Positions 59,357-64,000 of a DNA stretch of 64,000 nt are shown piece by piece (the first letter of the stretch is position 1; the number at the start of each line of letters is the position of its first letter). This DNA comes from Nitrosomonas eutropha (GTDB lineage: Bacteria; Pseudomonadota; Gammaproteobacteria; Burkholderiales; Nitrosomonadaceae). The notes below the pieces were generated by a model. That model ran no database searches. It saw only the letters and a program-made list of their open reading frames with translations, and was not told the origin of the DNA. The stretch covers positions 248,001 through 312,000 of the forward strand of contig NZ_FPBL01000001.1 in NCBI RefSeq assembly GCF_900116685.1, in the 5' to 3' direction. The position numbers were made by a program, and so were the translations under genes.

Positions 59357-60448
59357 ATGGCGTTACTTGAATTGCGCAACGTTATCCGGCGCTTTGGCGA
59401 TTTCACAGCAGTGGATAACGTTAGCCTGTCGATTGAAGCAGGTGAATTCTTCACATTACTGGGCCCTTCCGGTTGTGGCAAAACAACACTGCTGCGCATG
59501 ATTGCCGGATTCGATGTACCCGATTCCGGACAAATTTTTCTTGATGGCCAGGATATTGCCAATACATTGCCCGAAAAGCGCCCCGTTCATACCGTCTTTC
59601 AGAGCTATGCCCTGTTTCCACACATGACAGTGACGGATAATGTGGCATTCCCGCTAAAAATGTCTAAGGTGGCACCAGCAGAAATCAAAAAAAGAGTAGA
59701 AAAGGCACTGGAAGAAGTACAACTCCCCAAGTTCGCACACCGCTTTCCACATGAACTCTCCGGTGGACAAAAACAGCGCGTGGCCTTTGCGCGCGGCTTG
59801 ATTAACCGGCCGCGTCTGCTGCTGATGGATGAACCGCTTGGTGCGCTGGATGCAAAGCTGCGGGAAGACATGCAGCGGGAGCTGATCAGTTTGCAAAAAG
59901 AAGTTGGCATCACCTTCATTTTTGTTACCCATTCTCAGGATGAGGCGCTGGCGCTGTCACAACGGATTGCAGTGATGAATCTGGGAAAAGTTGAACAGAT
60001 TGGTACACCTTCAGTTATCTATGGAACTCCGGCAAACCGCTTCATTGCCGACTTCATCGGCAAGATCAATCTGATGGAAGCCCAGGTAACACAAATTTCC
60101 AACACGGCCATGACGCTGGAAATCAATGGATTGGGAACAACCGTCCTCCCGCCAAAAAAAGAGATACAGGCAGGAGATCAGGGCGTAATCGCTATTCGCC
60201 CGGAACAGGTAGCGGTGCACGCACTGGCGAAGCAGGCAGAAATACCCCATGCCCATACTGGCAAAGTGCTCGACTTTCTCTATGTGGGCGACGTCACCAC
60301 CTATGTCATCGAGCTGGATAGCGGCATCCAGATCGAAGCGCTGCTGGCAAATTCCTCCCCCGGGCGTGCGCGCTTCTTCGAGGTGGATGATCCGGTTATC
60401 GTCAGCTGGCCACAGGAAGCCGCCCAATTTCTGGTGGATCGGCCATGA
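59357..60448 (+). CDS. potA: Spermidine/putrescine ABC transporter ATP-binding protein
   Basis: 363 residues. Walker A GPSGCGKT is at 36-43, the signature is LSGGQKQRVAFARG, and Walker B is LLLMDEPLGALD. A C-terminal TOBE domain follows. It powers polyamine import with PotB/PotC. Its end overlaps potB by four bases (ATGA). Confidence 0.95.
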   Translation: MALLELRNVIRRFGDFTAVDNVSLSIEAGEFFTLLGPSGCGKTTLLRMIAGFDVPDSGQIFLDGQDIANTLPEKRPVHTVFQSYALFPHMTVTDNVAFPLKMSKVAPAEIKKRVEKALEEVQLPKFAHRFPHELSGGQKQRVAFARGLINRPRLLLMDEPLGALDAKLREDMQRELISLQKEVGITFIFVTHSQDEALALSQRIAVMNLGKVEQIGTPSVIYGTPANRFIADFIGKINLMEAQVTQISNTAMTLEINGLGTTVLPPKKEIQAGDQGVIAIRPEQVAVHALAKQAEIPHAHTGKVLDFLYVGDVTTYVIELDSGIQIEALLANSSPGRARFFEVDDPVIVSWPQEAAQFLVDRP

Positions 60449-61347
60449 ACAAATTCCACCTGACACGCTGGCTGATCAGCCTGCCACCGACACTGTTTCT
60501 GCTGATATTCTTTGCAGTGCCCAGCCTGATCATGATCGTGACTTCGTTCCGTTTCCCTGGAGAATATGGCGGGTTGGCACCGCTGACTGCGCCGGAGACA
60601 ACCGTTGCAGAAGGGGATTCCGGTTTGTATGGTATGACGCTCGAAGCCTACCAGTTCTTTTTCAGCGATATCCTGTACGCAGAAATTTTCCTGAAATCCT
60701 TTGTGGTTGCGACAGCTTCCACCTTGATCTGTCTGATCATGGCCTATCCGGTTGCCATGCTGATTGCCCAAAGCGCCAAAAAATACCGCAACCTGATGAT
60801 ATTGCTGGTCGTCCTGCCATTTGCCAGCAATTTTTTGATCCGCATCTATGCCTGGATGATTATTCTCGGCCCGGAATCAGCATTCAGCCATTTCATCAAT
60901 AGTACGCTCCAGGCCTTTGGCTTTGAACCGGTCATGATGTTGTTTTCCCCGTTCGCAGTACTGGTCGGAACCGTTTACGTGCACCTGCCCTTCATGATCT
61001 TGCCGCTTTACACCAATCTGGAAAAACATGATCCGGTGCTGCTCGATGCTGCACAGGATCTTGGCGCAAACCGCTGGCAGCGCTTCTGGCTGGTCACCTG
61101 GCCACAGTCGCTGCCGGGTGTATTCTCCGGCTCTGCACTGGTATTCATCCCGGTGCTGGGCATGTTCGCCATACCGGATATTCTGGGTGGCACCGGTGAC
61201 ATTCTGATCGGCAACCTGATCAAGGATCAGTTCCTGGGGACACGCGACTGGCCGTTCGGCTCCACATTGTCCATCATGCTCATGCTGGCCGTTCTGTGTG
61301 TTACCGGATTATTCACTCTGCTGGCTCGCCCGCGCGTACCCAGGTAA
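60445..61347 (+). CDS. potB: Spermidine/putrescine ABC transporter permease PotB
   Basis: 300 residues with about six membrane segments. The permease EAA-type loop is LLDAAQDLGANRWQRFWLVTWPQSLPG. It is coupled to potA by ATGA and followed by potC after 19 bp. Confidence 0.93.
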   Translation: MNKFHLTRWLISLPPTLFLLIFFAVPSLIMIVTSFRFPGEYGGLAPLTAPETTVAEGDSGLYGMTLEAYQFFFSDILYAEIFLKSFVVATASTLICLIMAYPVAMLIAQSAKKYRNLMILLVVLPFASNFLIRIYAWMIILGPESAFSHFINSTLQAFGFEPVMMLFSPFAVLVGTVYVHLPFMILPLYTNLEKHDPVLLDAAQDLGANRWQRFWLVTWPQSLPGVFSGSALVFIPVLGMFAIPDILGGTGDILIGNLIKDQFLGTRDWPFGSTLSIMLMLAVLCVTGLFTLLARPRVPR

Positions 61348-61366
61348 ATAAATCTCCTGTTCTGAT

Positions 61367-62152
61367 ATGAAACGCACCAATCTCACCCTATGGCTTACTG
61401 CCAGTCTAGTTTATATTTTTCTTTATATTCCACTGGTCATTGTCGTCGTCTACTCATTCAATGATTCCCGACTAAATGCGGAATGGGTAGGCTTTACACT
61501 GGACTGGTACTATAAGTTGTTTCATAACCAGGAAATGCTGCTGGCCGCGCGTAATTCATTGATTATCGCTGTCAGCGCCAGCCTGCTGGCAACCATACTG
61601 GGAACCATGGCGGGATTAGCCATTCATCGTTACCGGATCAGGGTTTTGCCGTTTCTTGCATTTGCACCGATTGCCATGCCGGAAATCCTGCTGGGCGTTT
61701 CGCTGCTGCTGTTCTTTCTGCAGATTCTGAATCTGACGTTAGGGCTAGTTTCGATCATCATCGCTCACACAACATTCTGTGTCGGTTTCGTCGCCATTAT
61801 TGTGCGTGCACGGTTGCAAGGCATGGATGACAGCATTTTTGAAGCAGCTCGCGATCTGGGCGCAACGCCCTGGCAAACCTTCAGGCTAATTACTCTGCCG
61901 CTGATCATGCCCGCAGTTGTCGCCGGGGCGCTCATGTCGTTTACGCTGTCCATTGATGATTTTGTCATCACTTTCTTTACCAAAGGCATTGGCGAACCGA
62001 TTCTGCCGATCCAGATCTACACCATGATCAAAATCTCCGTTACGCCCGAGGTTAACGCTATTTCCACATTATTCATGCTATTGACACTGGTGCTGATCAT
62101 CATCGCTAATCGTCTGGATTCCGGCATCTTGCAGGGGGAAAAGAAATCGTGA
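61367..62152 (+). CDS. potC: Spermidine/putrescine ABC transporter permease PotC
   Basis: 261 residues with about six membrane segments. The loop FEAARDLGATPWQTFRLITLPLIMP is the ABC permease signature. It overlaps potD by four bases (GTGA). Confidence 0.94.
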   Translation: MKRTNLTLWLTASLVYIFLYIPLVIVVVYSFNDSRLNAEWVGFTLDWYYKLFHNQEMLLAARNSLIIAVSASLLATILGTMAGLAIHRYRIRVLPFLAFAPIAMPEILLGVSLLLFFLQILNLTLGLVSIIIAHTTFCVGFVAIIVRARLQGMDDSIFEAARDLGATPWQTFRLITLPLIMPAVVAGALMSFTLSIDDFVITFFTKGIGEPILPIQIYTMIKISVTPEVNAISTLFMLLTLVLIIIANRLDSGILQGEKKS

Positions 62153-63258
62153 AACTCAGCCGCAACCTGATTGCTCTCTTTTGCCTGCTGTGCATCACGC
62201 TGACCGGCTGCACTTCCGGAGATCAGGTTGCGGGTGATTCATCCGGCAAAAATAGCAATATTCTGCGGCTGTTCAACTGGAATAACTACATCAGCCAGCA
62301 AACAATCGAGCGCTTTGAGCAGACCTGCCAATGCCGGGTAACACAGGACTATTACTCAGATAACGAGGAACTGCTCGCCAAGCTGGCCGCTGGTGCAACC
62401 GGCTATGACCTGCTCGTTCCAACCGGCGATGCCATGGATACCCTGATTCACCAAAGGGCACTAAGCGCGCTGGACAAATCGCAAATTCCTAACCTGAAAA
62501 ATATTGACCCAGGCTATCTGGGTACTGTATTTGATCCGGATAATCGTTACTCCGTCCCCTATGCCTACACCACGACATTAATAGGATTTAACCGTGAGAA
62601 ACTGGCCGAGCTAAATCTGCCTGCCAATAGCTGGGCGATCATCTTCGAGCCTGAGTATCTGGAAAAAATCAAGGGGCGTATCACCGTACTCGACAGCCAG
62701 CGCGAACTGATGGCGGCCGCACTCAAATATCTGGGCTATTCCGCCAGCGATACTGATGAAAATCACTGGCAACAGGCAAAGGCGCTGATTATCCGGGCAA
62801 AACCTTACTGGGCTGCTTTCAGCAACACCAGCTATATCCGCGAACTGGCGATTGGTAACCTGTGGGTGGCTCACGGATATTCAAATGATATGTATCAGGC
62901 CGCACTGGATGCAAAAAAAACCGGCCGCCACTTTACCGTGGATTTCATCATTCCCCGTGAAGGTGCAGTACTGTCACTCGACAGCATGGTGCTCCATCAC
63001 AGTGGCCATCGTCCGGATCTGGCCCACCGCTTCATCAATTTCATGCTGGAAGGTGAAAACTCCGCCGAGCTGACCAACCTGACTGGTTCCGGCAACCCCA
63101 ATCTGGCTGCTCGACCCTACATCCACCCTGAAATCATCGCCAACCCTGCTATTTTCCCGGATACAGCACAACTGGCCCGGCTGGAAATGTTGCATGATAT
63201 CAACCACACACAACGCCGGCTGCTCAGCCGGATCTGGACAGAAATCAAATTGAGGTGA
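62149..63258 (+). CDS. potD: Polyamine-binding lipoprotein PotD
   Basis: 369 residues. The start is GTG at 62149, and the signal peptide ends in the lipobox LTGC (C21), so this PotD is a lipoprotein rather than a free periplasmic protein. The mature part starts like PotD/PotF (LRLFNWNNYISQQTIERFEQ) and contains YDLLVPTGDAMDTLI and SVPYAYTTTLIGFN. Specificity among spermidine and putrescine cannot be read from the sequence. Confidence 0.93.
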   Translation: MKLSRNLIALFCLLCITLTGCTSGDQVAGDSSGKNSNILRLFNWNNYISQQTIERFEQTCQCRVTQDYYSDNEELLAKLAAGATGYDLLVPTGDAMDTLIHQRALSALDKSQIPNLKNIDPGYLGTVFDPDNRYSVPYAYTTTLIGFNREKLAELNLPANSWAIIFEPEYLEKIKGRITVLDSQRELMAAALKYLGYSASDTDENHWQQAKALIIRAKPYWAAFSNTSYIRELAIGNLWVAHGYSNDMYQAALDAKKTGRHFTVDFIIPREGAVLSLDSMVLHHSGHRPDLAHRFINFMLEGENSAELTNLTGSGNPNLAARPYIHPEIIANPAIFPDTAQLARLEMLHDINHTQRRLLSRIWTEIKLR

Positions 63259-63262
63259 AAAC

Positions 63263-63571
63263 ATGAGCTATTATCAACACCACGTTTTCTTTTGCGTTAA
63301 CCAACGTGACAACGGTGAACGCTGCTGTAATGATCACCACGCTCAGGCAATGCGCGATTACGCCAAGGCGCGCATCAAGGAACTCAAATTAAGCGGCAAA
63401 GGGAAAGTACGCATCAACAACGCGGGCTGTCTCGATCGTTGCAGCGAAGGCCCGGTTATGGTCGTCTACCCGGAAGAGATCTGGTATACCTACGTCGATC
63501 AGGAAGATATTGACGAAATCATCGAATCCCATTTGAAAAATGGACAAATCGTCGAACGCCTGAAAATCTGA
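63263..63571 (+). CDS. Thioredoxin-like [2Fe-2S] ferredoxin
   Basis: 102 residues. Cysteines C11 and C21/C22 near the start, with C56 and C60 in NNAGCLDRCSEGP, fit the cluster ligands of thioredoxin-fold [2Fe-2S] ferredoxins (Shethna-type, related to the NuoE domain). It starts 4 bp after potD, so it is co-transcribed with the polyamine transporter, a pairing with no obvious functional link. Confidence 0.88.
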   Translation: MSYYQHHVFFCVNQRDNGERCCNDHHAQAMRDYAKARIKELKLSGKGKVRINNAGCLDRCSEGPVMVVYPEEIWYTYVDQEDIDEIIESHLKNGQIVERLKI

Positions 63572-63618
63572 TCACCTCTTATCCAGAAATAACAAACCCT
63601 GCAAAAATCACTCCGCTA

Positions 63619-64000
63619 TCACGGTAATAACGGCAAACCCAGTTCTTTCAGAAAGGTATTGTGCTTGTTTTTTGCCTGCGCAATCTCCTGCTCAATGTCC
63701 ATCAATTGCTCGTGAGTGGCTGCCAGATCCTCTTCCTTCTCAGCCTCCGCCGTGCTCACGTACCGCGAGATGTTGAGGTTGAAATCGTTCTTCTCGATTT
63801 CTTCCATGCCCACCCGACGAGAATAACGTTCTTCTTCCTTGCGGAACTGATACGTGTTGATAATCTTGTCGATATGCTCGGGCAGCAGCCGGTTTTGCCG
63901 CTTGCCTTTCTCAAAGTACTCGGCTGCGTTGATAAACAGTACATCATCCGGCTTCTTGCACTTCTTCAGCACCAGAATACACACTGGAATGCCAGTGGAG
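63619..64000 (-). CDS. hsdM: Type I restriction-modification methylase HsdM, C-terminal part
   Basis: The frame is open to the window edge, so the N-terminus lies outside. The visible 126 residues (STGIPVCILVLKKCKKPDDV, INAAEYFEKGKRQNRL, HIDKIINTYQFRKEEERYSR, NDFNLNISRYV) match the end of HsdM. The catalytic NPPF region is not in view. The C-terminal coiled coil (EKEEDLAATHEQLMDIEQEI) fits contact with HsdS. hsdS and hsdR are not downstream within the window; the che-pot side holds no other restriction gene. Confidence 0.9.
   Translation of the reverse strand, partial: STGIPVCILVLKKCKKPDDVLFINAAEYFEKGKRQNRLLPEHIDKIINTYQFRKEEERYSRRVGMEEIEKNDFNLNISRYVSTAEAEKEEDLAATHEQLMDIEQEIAQAKNKHNTFLKELGLPLLP

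Overview
The window looks like chromosomal DNA of a betaproteobacterium, most likely an ammonia oxidiser of the Nitrosomonas type. Three things point that way: the gene order leuC-leuD-leuB-asd-fimV-truA-trpF-trpB-trpA-accD-folC-dedD, the moderate GC content, and the family likeness of the proteins. The genus is inferred from gene content and was not computed. Most of the DNA is dense housekeeping sequence, interrupted by one decayed mobile-element region.

Layout. Positions 1-13730 (minus strand) hold leucine biosynthesis with a small entericidin-like lipoprotein inside the operon, then asd, the polar hub protein FimV, truA, trpFBA, accD, folC and a SPOR protein cut by the window edge. Positions 13731-14241 hold an ORF remnant with an amber codon at position 5. 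Positions 14242-21336 (minus) hold ychF, pth, rplY, prs, tRNA-Gln, ispE, lolB and minEDC. Positions 21595-30416 (plus) hold an Slp lipoprotein, an anchored protein of unknown function, the TrkA/TrkH potassium system, a PilG-type response regulator and ubiC-ubiA-ubiD. A class II cytochrome c follows on the minus strand, then tRNA-Ser(GGA).

The accessory region (about 31258-40600) starts directly behind tRNA-Ser. It holds a frameshifted large serine recombinase, a HigB2/HigA-type toxin-antitoxin pair whose toxin has an in-frame UGA, a resolvase with repeated dyads upstream, and a deletion junction where two convergent genes lost their 3' ends. An HDOD protein overlapping a class III nucleotide cyclase, and dksA, follow. 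Next come a HigA-like remnant and a mosaic of IS256, IS5 and IS3 family relics, then a heptad-repeat membrane protein and one more IS5-type scrap.

Positions 40614-64000 return to intact genes: an unassigned membrane protein, argH, a ketosamine-3-kinase-type protein and a dynamin-like GTPase. A chemotaxis operon follows (minus: cheA-cheW-mcp-mcp-cheR-cheD-cheB, without cheY) with palindromic repeats in its spacers. The window ends with a ribbon-helix-helix-like protein, ubiJ-ubiB, potABCD, a [2Fe-2S] ferredoxin and the C-terminus of a type I restriction methylase.

How the genes connect: ubiC/A/D and ubiJ/B serve ubiquinone synthesis from two sites. The Che operon and the PilG/FimV proteins represent flagellar-type chemotaxis and pole or pilus control. 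The odd features cluster in the tRNA-Ser-flanked region, where invasion was followed by decay through point stops, frameshifts and deletions.
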